Below, in pieces: positions 51,131 to 62,795 of a DNA stretch of 64,000 nucleotides. A program made the translations under genes and the position numbers. The stretch comes from CF-162 sp963667205 (lineage in GTDB: Bacteria > Chloroflexota > Dehalococcoidia > SM23-28-2 > RBG-16-64-32), in assembly GCA_963667205.1 (NCBI GenBank), contig OY762959.1, positions 806,001 through 870,000 on the forward strand. Reading direction: 5' to 3'. The notes under the pieces are model-generated. The model saw nothing but the letters and a program-made list of their open reading frames with translations. It made no database searches and was not told the DNA's origin. How positions within the stretch are numbered: position 1 is the stretch's first letter; each line of letters opens with the position of its first letter.

Positions 51131-51155
51131 TCCTTCGAGAGCCTCAGGACGAGCG
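51131..51155. repeat. Dispersed repeat, copy B (supplies the GNAT stop codon)
   Basis: 18 bases identical to copy A (48801-48818), then ACGAGCG. On the minus strand the repeat encodes the last codons P-R-S-S and the TGA (51144-51146) of the GNAT gene, so the element has been recruited as the gene's end. Confidence 0.65.
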
Positions 51156-51614
51156 GGGCGAGAGGTCGGCCCGCATCGGGATCACCTTCGCCGCGAGGTC
51201 CCCGCTCCCGGAGATGCCCTGCCACTGCCAGGACTCTCTCGCCGCGGGCTCGAAGTCGTCCAGCAGGCAACGTTCGAACCCGAACCGCGCGAAGAACTCT
51301 GACGCGGTCATCGTGAAGAGGTAGCAGCGCAGAGCGCCGTCGTCGCGGGCAAAGTCCAGCGCACGCGCCGTCATTCGCACGCCTTCGCCGCTCCCGCGAA
51401 GCGACTCGGCCACGACGACGGACCGCAGCACGGCCGCCTCGCCGTGGCGCTCGATGCCCGCGCAGCCAACGAGCGTGCCCGCGGCATCCAGCACCCAGAA
51501 GCCGCCCAGCCATTCCGCGACTTGGACCGCCGGCAGGCCTGCGGACACGATTAGCTGTGTGATGGCGTCGACGTCTTCGGTGCGGGCGAGGCGCAAGAGC
51601 GGAGGCACAGCCAT
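51144..51614 (-). CDS. GNAT family N-acetyltransferase
   Basis: 156 residues from ATG 51614. Acetyl-CoA site near the middle: V-L-R-S-V-V-V-A-E-S-L-R-G-S-G-E-G-V, the R-x-x-G-x-G/A pattern; C-terminal F-F-A-R-F-G-F-E. Similar in size to ArsN1-like acetyltransferases, but specificity is not clear. The ATG shares one base with the htpX-like stop (TGATG), making it the third gene of lemA-htpX-GNAT. Its last codons lie in a dispersed repeat. Confidence 0.82.
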   Translation of the reverse strand: MAVPPLLRLARTEDVDAITQLIVSAGLPAVQVAEWLGGFWVLDAAGTLVGCAGIERHGEAAVLRSVVVAESLRGSGEGVRMTARALDFARDDGALRCYLFTMTASEFFARFGFERCLLDDFEPAARESWQWQGISGSGDLAAKVIPMRADLSPRSS

Positions 51615-52585
51615 CACATCGCTCGCAGGAGCTTGATGCGCTCGTCCACGGGCGGGTGGGTGGCGAAGAGGCCGTTGAGGAAGCTCTTGTGCTCCTTGAG
51701 CGGGTTCTCGATGTAGAGGTGGGCGGTGGCCTTGTTCGCAGACTCCAGAGGCTCCCGGTCAGCCGCTATCTTCTCGAGCGCGTCGGCCAGCGCGGCCGGG
51801 TTGCGGCAGAGGAGCGCGCCTGAGGCGTCGGCCAGGTACTCGCGCTGGCGCGACACGGCGAAGCGCAGGGCCGAGGCGATGAACGGCGAGAGGACAATGA
51901 AGACGATCGCGACGACGAGAATGAGGATGGCGATGCCGCCGCTGCCCTTGCCCCGATTGCCCCGCCGGGCGCCGGCGCCGTACCAGGTGAAGCGCAGCAT
52001 CATGTCCGTTGCCAGCGCCATCAGGCCGACGACGACCGCGACCGTCGTCATAATGCGGATGTCGTAGTTGCCGATGTGGGACATCTCGTGCGCCATGACG
52101 GCCTCCAGCTCGCGCTTCTCGAGCTTGTTGAGGAGGCCACGCGTGGCGGCGACGTGCGCGCGCTGCGGGTCGCGGCCGGTGGCGAAGGCGTTGGGCGCGC
52201 TGTCCTCGACGATCCAGACCTTGGGCATCGGCAGGCCGGAGCCGATGCTAAGGTTCTCGACGACTCGGTACAGCTCCGGCTCGTCGGCGACGGAGACCTC
52301 GTGCGCACCGGAGATCGCGAGTACCGTCGCCGTCGCGGCGTAGTACATGATCACGCCGACCGCCGTAGCGACGAGCGCCGTAGCGACAGCGATCTGGACT
52401 GTGAGCGTGGGATCGACGTCCGGGCTGACGCCGGCGTAGACGGCGATCACCGTGCCGACGGCGGCGAAGAAGAGCGCCGTAAAGACGACGAAGCCCAGGA
52501 TCAGGAGGGCCGTCCGCCACTTATTGGCGTCTATGCGGTCCCAGATGAGCACCCGCTCTTGCGGGGTCCGGGACGATTCGTCCAT
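51614..52585 (-). CDS. HtpX-like M48 zinc metalloprotease
   Basis: 323 residues. Two N-terminal membrane helices (about 26-50 and 62-92), the zinc motif H-E-M-S-H near residue 166, then further hydrophobic segments and the third ligand Glu in S-R-Q-R-E-Y-L-A-D-A. HtpX family members degrade misfolded membrane proteins. It is preceded 9 bases away by lemA, a common pairing. Confidence 0.9.
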   Translation of the reverse strand: MDESSRTPQERVLIWDRIDANKWRTALLILGFVVFTALFFAAVGTVIAVYAGVSPDVDPTLTVQIAVATALVATAVGVIMYYAATATVLAISGAHEVSVADEPELYRVVENLSIGSGLPMPKVWIVEDSAPNAFATGRDPQRAHVAATRGLLNKLEKRELEAVMAHEMSHIGNYDIRIMTTVAVVVGLMALATDMMLRFTWYGAGARRGNRGKGSGGIAILILVVAIVFIVLSPFIASALRFAVSRQREYLADASGALLCRNPAALADALEKIAADREPLESANKATAHLYIENPLKEHKSFLNGLFATHPPVDERIKLLRAM

Positions 52586-52594
52586 CGGGCGGGG

Positions 52595-53269
52595 TTACTG
52601 GCCCGACGTCCCGCCCTGGTCCGGCGCTGACCCGCCGGCGGAGGGGTCACTCGCCGGCGGTGCGGCCGGTGGTGCCGGCGGCGGGGCGGTCGGCTCCTGG
52701 CTTAAGTCGACGCTGACTTCGGCGCGGCCCTCGTCATCCGTCTCGAAGAACTGCTCCGCCAGGAAGCCGAACATGCTGGCGATGAATACCGTGGGCACGG
52801 TCTGGATGCGGTTGTTGTAGCCGAGGACGTTCGAGTTGTAGAACTGCCGCGCGAAGGCGATCTTCTCCTCGATGTCGGAAAGCTCGGTCTGCAGCTGGCG
52901 GAAGTTCTCGGCCGCTTGCAGCTGCGGGTAGTTCTCGGCGACGGCGAAGAGGTGCCGCAGGGCGCCGGTAAGCATGTTGTTGGCGAGCGCCTGGTCAGCC
53001 GGGCCACCGCCCTGCTGCGACTGCTCAAGCATCGAGCGGGCCCTGGTCACTTCTTCGAACGTCTCGCGCTCATGCGCGGCATACCCGCGAACGGTCTCGA
53101 CGAGGTTCGGCACGAGGCTCGCCCGGCGCTTGAGCTGGACGTCGATGCCGGACCAGGCTTCCTTGACGCGGTTTCGGGACCGCACCAGGCCGTTGTACAT
53201 CCCGATGAACACCATCACGACGACGACGACGATGGCGATGATGATTGCGACGACGATCAGCGTTGCCAT
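52595..53269 (-). CDS. LemA family protein
   Basis: 224 residues from ATG 53269, with GGGAGG 5 bases upstream; the longer frame to 53482 has no support. N-terminal membrane helix (about 3-24), then Y-N-G-L-V-R-S-R-N-R-V-K-E-A-W-S-G-I-D-V-Q-L-K-R-R and a coiled-coil-rich domain with A-R-Q-F-Y-N-S-N-V. A P/A/S-rich tail ends the protein. Function of LemA proteins is not settled; linkage to HtpX is frequent. Confidence 0.92.
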   Translation of the reverse strand: MATLIVVAIIIAIVVVVVMVFIGMYNGLVRSRNRVKEAWSGIDVQLKRRASLVPNLVETVRGYAAHERETFEEVTRARSMLEQSQQGGGPADQALANNMLTGALRHLFAVAENYPQLQAAENFRQLQTELSDIEEKIAFARQFYNSNVLGYNNRIQTVPTVFIASMFGFLAEQFFETDDEGRAEVSVDLSQEPTAPPPAPPAAPPASDPSAGGSAPDQGGTSGQ

Positions 53270-53390
53270 CCAGACCTCCCGGCCCGGATTCGCGGGCCTC
53301 AAACGCTTGTGGACGATCGATCCGATTGTATCAGCGGCCGCAGGCTGGAGACAGCTTGACCGGCGCGACTCTTGCCGCCAATCTGGTCGC

Positions 53391-53912
53391 ATGCCACCCC
53401 GCATGCGCGTCAGCGAGTTCATGGCCCGGATCGAGGAGGAGACGCTGGCCGCGCTCCCGAAAGCGCTGCGCGACGCCTGCACCCACCGCGTGCGCTTAGT
53501 CTGGTTCCAGCTGCACTTCCACTCGCCGAAGCTGCACTACGAGGTCTGCTTGACGCGCAAGACGGAGCGCATCGAAATCGGGCTGCATTTCGAGGGGCCA
53601 CACGACTTCTCCTACCGCTGGGCGGAACTGATCGCGCCGTACATGCCAGAGATCCAAGCGCAGTTGGGACCGCAGATGGAGCTCGAAGAGTGGACGGCGT
53701 CATGGGCGCGGCTCCATCGGACGATCCCGTACGACCCGCCATCGGCGGCGCTGGCCTCCGAGATCGCCGAGAGCCTGTCGCGGATCATCATCGTTTGCCA
53801 GCCGATCATCGAGCGCGAGAGGGCGAACGTCCCGCCCGCGCTGGAGGCGGAAGAGCCAAAGAAGGGCCGGCCCGGCCGCTTCTCGCGCCGGCGCCGCGAG
53901 CGCTCGCTCTAA
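53391..53912 (+). CDS. Hypothetical protein
   Basis: 173 residues from ATG 53391 (ATG 53403 also possible). Mixed alpha/beta composition with L-V-W-F-Q-L-H-F-H-S-P-K-L-H-Y-E-V and E-I-G-L-H-F-E-G, and a very basic C-terminal tail (R-F-S-R-R-R-R-E-R). No signal or membrane helix. I recognise no family. Orphan between two minus-strand operons. Confidence 0.6.
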   Translation: MPPRMRVSEFMARIEEETLAALPKALRDACTHRVRLVWFQLHFHSPKLHYEVCLTRKTERIEIGLHFEGPHDFSYRWAELIAPYMPEIQAQLGPQMELEEWTASWARLHRTIPYDPPSAALASEIAESLSRIIIVCQPIIERERANVPPALEAEEPKKGRPGRFSRRRRERSL

Positions 53913-53983
53913 AGCCACCGCGAGGGTGAGGGGCGAAACGCGACGAAATGTGGCGGGCACTCGCTCTGGCGCTGCTTGAAGCG

Positions 53984-54946
53984 CTATGCGGCCGGCTGGC
54001 CGAGGCGGGCGATCATGCCCATGACGCCGGCACGGTCGCCCAGTTCGGCCTCGGCGAGGCGCACGTACTTCAGCGGTTCGTCCAGCGCGAACCGGCGCAT
54101 CGTCTCTTCCGCTCGCGCGAGGAAGAGGTCCTTCGCCTGCATTACGCCACCGCCGAGGATGATCGCCTCCGGGCTGAGCAGGTTGACGGCGTTCGCCAGC
54201 GCGATCCCCAGATAGCGGCCCGCCTCCTCATAGATCGCGAGGCTGGACGCGTCGCCCTGGCGCGCGGCGTCGGCGACCAGGCGCGTGCTGAGGCGGCCCT
54301 CGCGCTCCCTGATGGCCGACAGGGCGTCCGACTCTCCCCGGTCCGCGGCCTCGGCTGCCCGGCGGATGATTGCCGTGCCGGAGGAGTACGACTCGAGGCA
54401 GCCCTTGTTGCCGCAGCCACAGAGCAGGCCGGTGGGATCGACGATCGTGTGCCCGATTTCGCCGGCGGAGCCTTTCGCGCCGCCGTATAGACGCCCGTCG
54501 GCGACGATGCCCGCGCCCACACCGGTGCTCACCGTTATGTAGAGCATGTGTCGTGTGCCGCGTCCGGCCCCGTAGGCGTTTTCGCCGAGTGCGGCCGCGT
54601 TGGCGTCGTTCTCCAGGCGGACGGCAACGCCGAGGCGCTCCTGCAGCATCTGAACGAGCGGCACGTCACGCCAGCCCACGAGCTGCGGCGCCGCCGGCAC
54701 GACGCCGCGCTCGGTGTCCACCCAGCCGGGCGTGGCGATTCCAAGGCCGCTGAGGCCGCCGGCCTGGACGCCGGCAGCCGAGCAGGCCTCGTCCAGCGAC
54801 GCCAACAGCTCCCCGATCGTCGCGTCGAGGCCGTCGCTGGCGCGTGAGGGCCGCCGGTCGTCGCCGCTGATCTTGCCGTCGAGGCCGGCAACAATCGCCC
54901 GCACGTTGGTGCCGCCGAGGTCGATCGCGCCGTAGAGGTCTGCCAT
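53984..54946 (-). CDS. ROK family sugar kinase (glucokinase-like)
   Basis: 320 residues. The phosphate-binding D-L-G-G-T-N at the N-terminus, L-E-N-D-A-N-A-A-A-L-G-E with catalytic Asp, and the ROK zinc motif C-G-C-G-N-K-G-C-L-E-S-Y follow in order; G-G-G-V near the C-terminus binds ATP. Probably phosphorylates glucose or an amino sugar, or both. Its ATG lies 2 bases after the stop of the RidA-like gene. Confidence 0.9.
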   Translation of the reverse strand: MADLYGAIDLGGTNVRAIVAGLDGKISGDDRRPSRASDGLDATIGELLASLDEACSAAGVQAGGLSGLGIATPGWVDTERGVVPAAPQLVGWRDVPLVQMLQERLGVAVRLENDANAAALGENAYGAGRGTRHMLYITVSTGVGAGIVADGRLYGGAKGSAGEIGHTIVDPTGLLCGCGNKGCLESYSSGTAIIRRAAEAADRGESDALSAIREREGRLSTRLVADAARQGDASSLAIYEEAGRYLGIALANAVNLLSPEAIILGGGVMQAKDLFLARAEETMRRFALDEPLKYVRLAEAELGDRAGVMGMIARLGQPAA

Positions 54947-54948
54947 GC

Positions 54949-55337
54949 TCAGGCGACGGCCGTCGCTTCGATCTCGATCATCAGCGGCGGGAAGGCGAGG
55001 CGGGCGACGCCGATCAGAGTCTGCGCGGCATTCATGGCGGAGATGCGAGGCGCCAAAGCGCCATAGCTGGCGATCGTAGCGTCGACGTCGGTGGTGTAGA
55101 TCGTCAGGCGCACGACGTCGCTCAGGCCCATGCCGGCGCCCTTGAGCACGGCTTCGAGATTGTCCAGCGCCTTGTTGCCTGCGCGGCCATATCGCCTTCG
55201 TGGACGGGCGCGCCGTTTTCGTCGACAGACACCTGGCCTGAGCAGAAGAGCATCTTTTGCGCGCCGCTGATCTCGTTCGCCTGCACGAAGCCGAAGTTGT
55301 CCTGCCAGCTCCGGGGGTTGATCGCTCGTCGATCCAT
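54949..55337 (-). pseudogene. RidA family (YjgF) protein, frameshifted
   Basis: ATG 55337 starts R-S-W-Q-D-N-F-G-F-V-Q-A-N and M-L-F-C-S-G-Q-V-S-V-D, typical of RidA, but the frame shifts after G-D-M-A-A-Q near 55177-55181. Adding one base gives N-K-A-L-D-N-L-E-A-V-L-K-G-A and restores the second half to a stop at 54949. RidA enzymes hydrolyse imines from PLP enzymes. Either a recent lesion or a one-base sequencing error. The lesion sits in a mixed stretch rather than a long homopolymer. Confidence 0.75.
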
Positions 55338-55404
55338 GTTGCTCCCTTCGTGGTCACAGTCTGGCGCGATACTACCGCGCTGCGGGGACGACGGGAAGAC
55401 GCAG

Positions 55405-55430
55405 AAAGGCCGCCCACTGCGGGCGGCTTT
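55405..55430 (-). terminator. Terminator-like hairpin after the hypothetical gene at 55452
   Basis: AAAGGCCGCCC (from 55405) and GGGCGGCTTT (to 55430) pair around ACTGC with one bulged G, giving a 10-bp stem whose ends are A and T tracts. On the minus strand it lies 22 bases past the stop of the 55452 gene and before the RidA-like gene. The T-run (CCTTTCT) is modest. Confidence 0.55.
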
Positions 55431-55451
55431 CGGTTGCGTGGCGCGGAATGG

Positions 55452-55874
55452 CTAGTTAACGGCGCGCTCCCAGAGGGTCTCGTGGTTGCGGCCGGTGATG
55501 GCGTCGCGCTCCGCTCTGCGCTCGAGGACACCGAGCTGCTGGATGCTCTCCGCCACCTGGCGCGTGCAATCGGGGTCGATCGGCACGACGCGCTGGCGGA
55601 TGAGGTCGCCCAGGCCGGAGTCTTCGAAGAAGCGCATGGAGTGCGGCCAGACGAAGAAGGTGAAACGCTCCGGCATAGTGAACTGCGGGCGTTCCTTGCC
55701 GAGCCAGAAGAACCGCTCTTCGACGCTGTTGACCGGCTCGACGACGCGAATCATCGGCGACGCCTCGCCCTCGCTCCGCGTGTCGATGATTAAGCGCTCG
55801 GGGAACATGCGAAAGCCGATCGTGAAGACGTCGGCGTTGCCTACCACCTTGCGCAGCTCTTCCAGGTCGATCAT
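55452..55874 (-). CDS. Hypothetical protein
   Basis: 140 residues from ATG 55874; a longer frame to 55940 lacks support. Soluble, with F-T-I-G-F-R-M-F-P-E-R-L-I-I-D-T-R and F-F-W-L-G-K-E-R-P-Q-F-T-M-P. No family recognised. It lies 125 bases after groEL on the same strand and may be read from the groEL promoter. Confidence 0.6.
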   Translation of the reverse strand: MIDLEELRKVVGNADVFTIGFRMFPERLIIDTRSEGEASPMIRVVEPVNSVEERFFWLGKERPQFTMPERFTFFVWPHSMRFFEDSGLGDLIRQRVVPIDPDCTRQVAESIQQLGVLERRAERDAITGRNHETLWERAVN

Positions 55875-55998
55875 CTCACCACTCTCCGCGAACAAGTCTA
55901 CGTTTCCTTTCGATCGATTATACGACGGTGTCCTCCGCACCGGACGCCTGAACGGCGTTCCGGATGTGGAAGACGACCGCTCGTGTCGTGATCTCCGG

Positions 55999-57621
55999 CT
56001 AGTACATGTCCGGCATCGCCGGTGCTCCGGCGGCAGCAGGCTGCTTCTCCGGGATCTCGGCGACGAGACAGTTCGTGGTGAGGACCATAGCGGCGATGCT
56101 GACGGCGTTTTCGAGCGCCGAGCGGGTGACCTTGACGGGGTCTACGATTCCGCGCTTCGTCATGTTGCCGTACTCGTCCCTGGCGGCGTCGTAGCCCTCG
56201 CCCTTCTTCAGCGTCCGCACCTTCTGCGCGATCACCGAGCCGTCTTTGCCGGCGTTGGTGGCGATGCGGCGCAGCGGCTCCTCAAGAGCGCGCTTCAGAA
56301 TGGCGGCGCCGGTGGCCTCGTCGTCCTCGAGCTTGAGCCTGTCAAGCGCGGGTACGGCGTTGATGAACGCCACGCCACCGCCGGAGACGATCCCCTCTTC
56401 GACGGCCGCGCGTGTCGCCTGGACGGCGTCTTCGACGCGGTGCTTGCGCTCCTTGAGCTCCGTCTCGGTGGCGGCGCCGACCTTGATCACGGCGACGCTG
56501 CCGGTGAGCTTGCCGAGGCGCTCATGCAGCTTTTCGCGGTCCCAGTCGGATGTGGAGCTTTCGATGGCGGACTTGACGGCGCCGACGCGGTTCTGGATGG
56601 CGCGGGCGCTGCCGGCGCCCTGGATGATCGTGGTCTCGTCCTTCCCGACCACCACCTTGCGCGCGTGGCCCAGGTCGGCCAGCTCCGCGGCGTCGATGTT
56701 GCGTCCCAGATCGTCGCTCAGCAGCTCACCGCCGGTGACGATCGCCAGGTCGCCCAGGTTCTCCTTACGGCGGTCGCCGAATCCGGGCGCCTTGACGGCG
56801 CAGACGTTGATCGTGCCGCGCAGGCGGTTGACCGCCAGCGTGGCCAGCGCCTCGCCGTCGCAGTCGTCACAGATGATGAGCAGGTTCTTGCTGCCGCTCT
56901 GCAGCACCTTCTCCAGCAGCGGCACGATGTCGTTGACGGCGGAGAGCTTCTTGTCGGTGATCAGGATCTGCGGATCGTCGATCACGGCTTCCATGCGTTC
57001 GGGGTTGTTGACGAAGTAAGGGCTGATATAGCCGCGGTCGAAGTTCATGCCTTCGACGAACTCGGTCTCGGTCTGGATGCCCTTCGACTCCTCGACGGTG
57101 ATGACGCCGTCCTTGCCGACCTTCTCCATGACCTCGGCGATCAACTCGCCGATCTCCGGGTCGTTGTTAGCGGAGATCGCAGCGACCTGCGCCATCTGCG
57201 CAGCGCTGGTGACCTTGACGGAATTCGCCTTGATGCTCTTGACGACTGCCTCGGCCGCCAACCCGATGCCGCGCTTGAGCGCCATCGGGTTGGCGCCGGC
57301 GGCGACGTTCTTGAGGCCTTCGCGGACAATCCCCTGACCGAGAACTGTCGCCGTGGTGGTTCCGTCGCCGGCGATGTCGTTGGTCTTGGAGGCGATCTCC
57401 TTGGCGAGCTGGGCGCCGATGTTCTCGAACGGATCGTCCAGTTCGATGTCCTTGGCGATGGTGACGCCGTCGTTGGTGATCGTCGGCGAGCCGAACTTCT
57501 TCTCCAGGACGACGTTGCGGCCCTTGGGGCCGAGGGTGATCTTGACGGCGTCGGCGAGCGCGTCGACGCCGCTCATGAGGGCGTGTCGCGCGGCCTCATC
57601 AAAGAGTAGTTGCTTGGCCAT
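55999..57621 (-). CDS. groEL: Chaperonin GroEL
   Basis: 540 residues. Full GroEL pattern: T-L-G-P-K-G-R-N-V-V-L, N-D-G-V-T-I-A, G-D-G-T-T-T-A-T-V with the ATPase Asp, and G-G-G-V-A. The C-terminus ends A-M-P-D-M-Y, not the G-G-M repeat tail. There is no groES adjacent, so this may be one of several groEL copies. A CIRCE operator (57700-57726) lies 79 bases upstream, so HrcA repression is expected. Ribosome site AAGGAG 5 bases before ATG. Confidence 0.97.
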   Translation of the reverse strand: MAKQLLFDEAARHALMSGVDALADAVKITLGPKGRNVVLEKKFGSPTITNDGVTIAKDIELDDPFENIGAQLAKEIASKTNDIAGDGTTTATVLGQGIVREGLKNVAAGANPMALKRGIGLAAEAVVKSIKANSVKVTSAAQMAQVAAISANNDPEIGELIAEVMEKVGKDGVITVEESKGIQTETEFVEGMNFDRGYISPYFVNNPERMEAVIDDPQILITDKKLSAVNDIVPLLEKVLQSGSKNLLIICDDCDGEALATLAVNRLRGTINVCAVKAPGFGDRRKENLGDLAIVTGGELLSDDLGRNIDAAELADLGHARKVVVGKDETTIIQGAGSARAIQNRVGAVKSAIESSTSDWDREKLHERLGKLTGSVAVIKVGAATETELKERKHRVEDAVQATRAAVEEGIVSGGGVAFINAVPALDRLKLEDDEATGAAILKRALEEPLRRIATNAGKDGSVIAQKVRTLKKGEGYDAARDEYGNMTKRGIVDPVKVTRSALENAVSIAAMVLTTNCLVAEIPEKQPAAAGAPAMPDMY

Positions 57622-57699
57622 GGGTTCTCCTTCTCTTACCCGTCTGGGTCTGCCGGTGCGGGCTACTGCCCGTGCGGGCGTTTCTGTTGCGGATGGGCG

Positions 57700-57726
57700 T
57701 TAGCACTCGCCAGGGCGGAGTGCTAA
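57700..57726 (-). promoter_or_regulatory. CIRCE operator (HrcA site) of groEL
   Basis: TTAGCACTC, 9 bases, GAGTGCTAA: a perfect match to the CIRCE consensus. It lies just downstream of the groEL -10 box. Confidence 0.96.
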
Positions 57727-57731
57727 GGCGT

Positions 57732-57760
57732 ATTTTGGCGCAACCGGACGCCTGATGCAA
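57732..57760 (-). promoter_or_regulatory. Putative groEL promoter
   Basis: Minus strand TTGCAT (57760-57755) and CAAAAT (57737-57732) with a 17-base spacer. The -10 is followed after 5 bases by CIRCE, so HrcA would cover the start of transcription. Confidence 0.55.
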
Positions 57761-57864
57761 CACCTCATGTGGCCGCGGAACGCGAAATCGCCCCCGTCCG
57801 CGTGCCGCCAGACGCTTTGACGGCCTGCCCTCGCCTATGGTAACGTGGGGAACCAATCGAAGAT

Positions 57865-57909
57865 GTCTATGGATAACGCCGCCACCCGGCAACCGGTGGC
57901 GGCGTAGAC
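57865..57909. other. Long, nearly perfect hairpin in the groEL-gltB divergent region
   Basis: ACGCCGCCACC-C-GG (57876-57889) and CCGGTGGCGGCGT (57893-57905) pair as 13 bp with a single bulged C around the loop CAA; GTCT/AGAC outside can extend it past a 7-base bulge. The right arm runs into the gltB -35 box (57905-57910). It has no T-run, so a terminator is unlikely; a regulator site or a DNA-structure element are both possible. Confidence 0.6.
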
Positions 57910-57933
57910 AACTCCAGGCACTGCCGGTATACT
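57905..57933 (+). promoter_or_regulatory. Putative gltB promoter
   Basis: TAGACA (57905-57910, 5 of 6), 17-base spacer, TATACT (57928-57933, 5 of 6). Transcription would start near 57940, giving a leader of about 200 bases that carries the 48-codon ORF at 57972. Confidence 0.7.
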
Positions 57934-57971
57934 CCACACATTCTTTTTCCGGCAGCTGGGACGAGGTTCGG

Positions 57972-58118
57972 ATGATCAAGCCCGAGACGACAAGAGCGAT
58001 TGCAGTAGTTCCGGATGCACCGGCCACCCCCGCGCGCCAATCGTTCCCACGGACCCGTACTGTACCCTCCCGCGCACTGCACAGCGCTGCGAAATACGCA
58101 GCGCCTAAGCGCATCTAG
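57972..58118 (+). CDS. 48-residue upstream ORF in the gltB leader
   Basis: ATG 57972 has GAGG 5 bases upstream, and the frame runs 48 codons to TAG 58116-58118, 18 bases before gltB. The peptide is basic and rich in A, P, R and T, with no recognised domain or membrane helix. It may be a small protein or a translated leader that couples to gltB. No strong run of Glu or Gln codons is present, so a classic attenuation peptide is not obvious. Confidence 0.4.
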   Translation: MIKPETTRAIAVVPDAPATPARQSFPRTRTVPSRALHSAAKYAAPKRI

Positions 58119-58136
58119 GGAACAAGGAGAGGGCTC

Positions 58137-62787
<4,651 letters not shown>

Positions 62788-62795
<8 letters not shown>

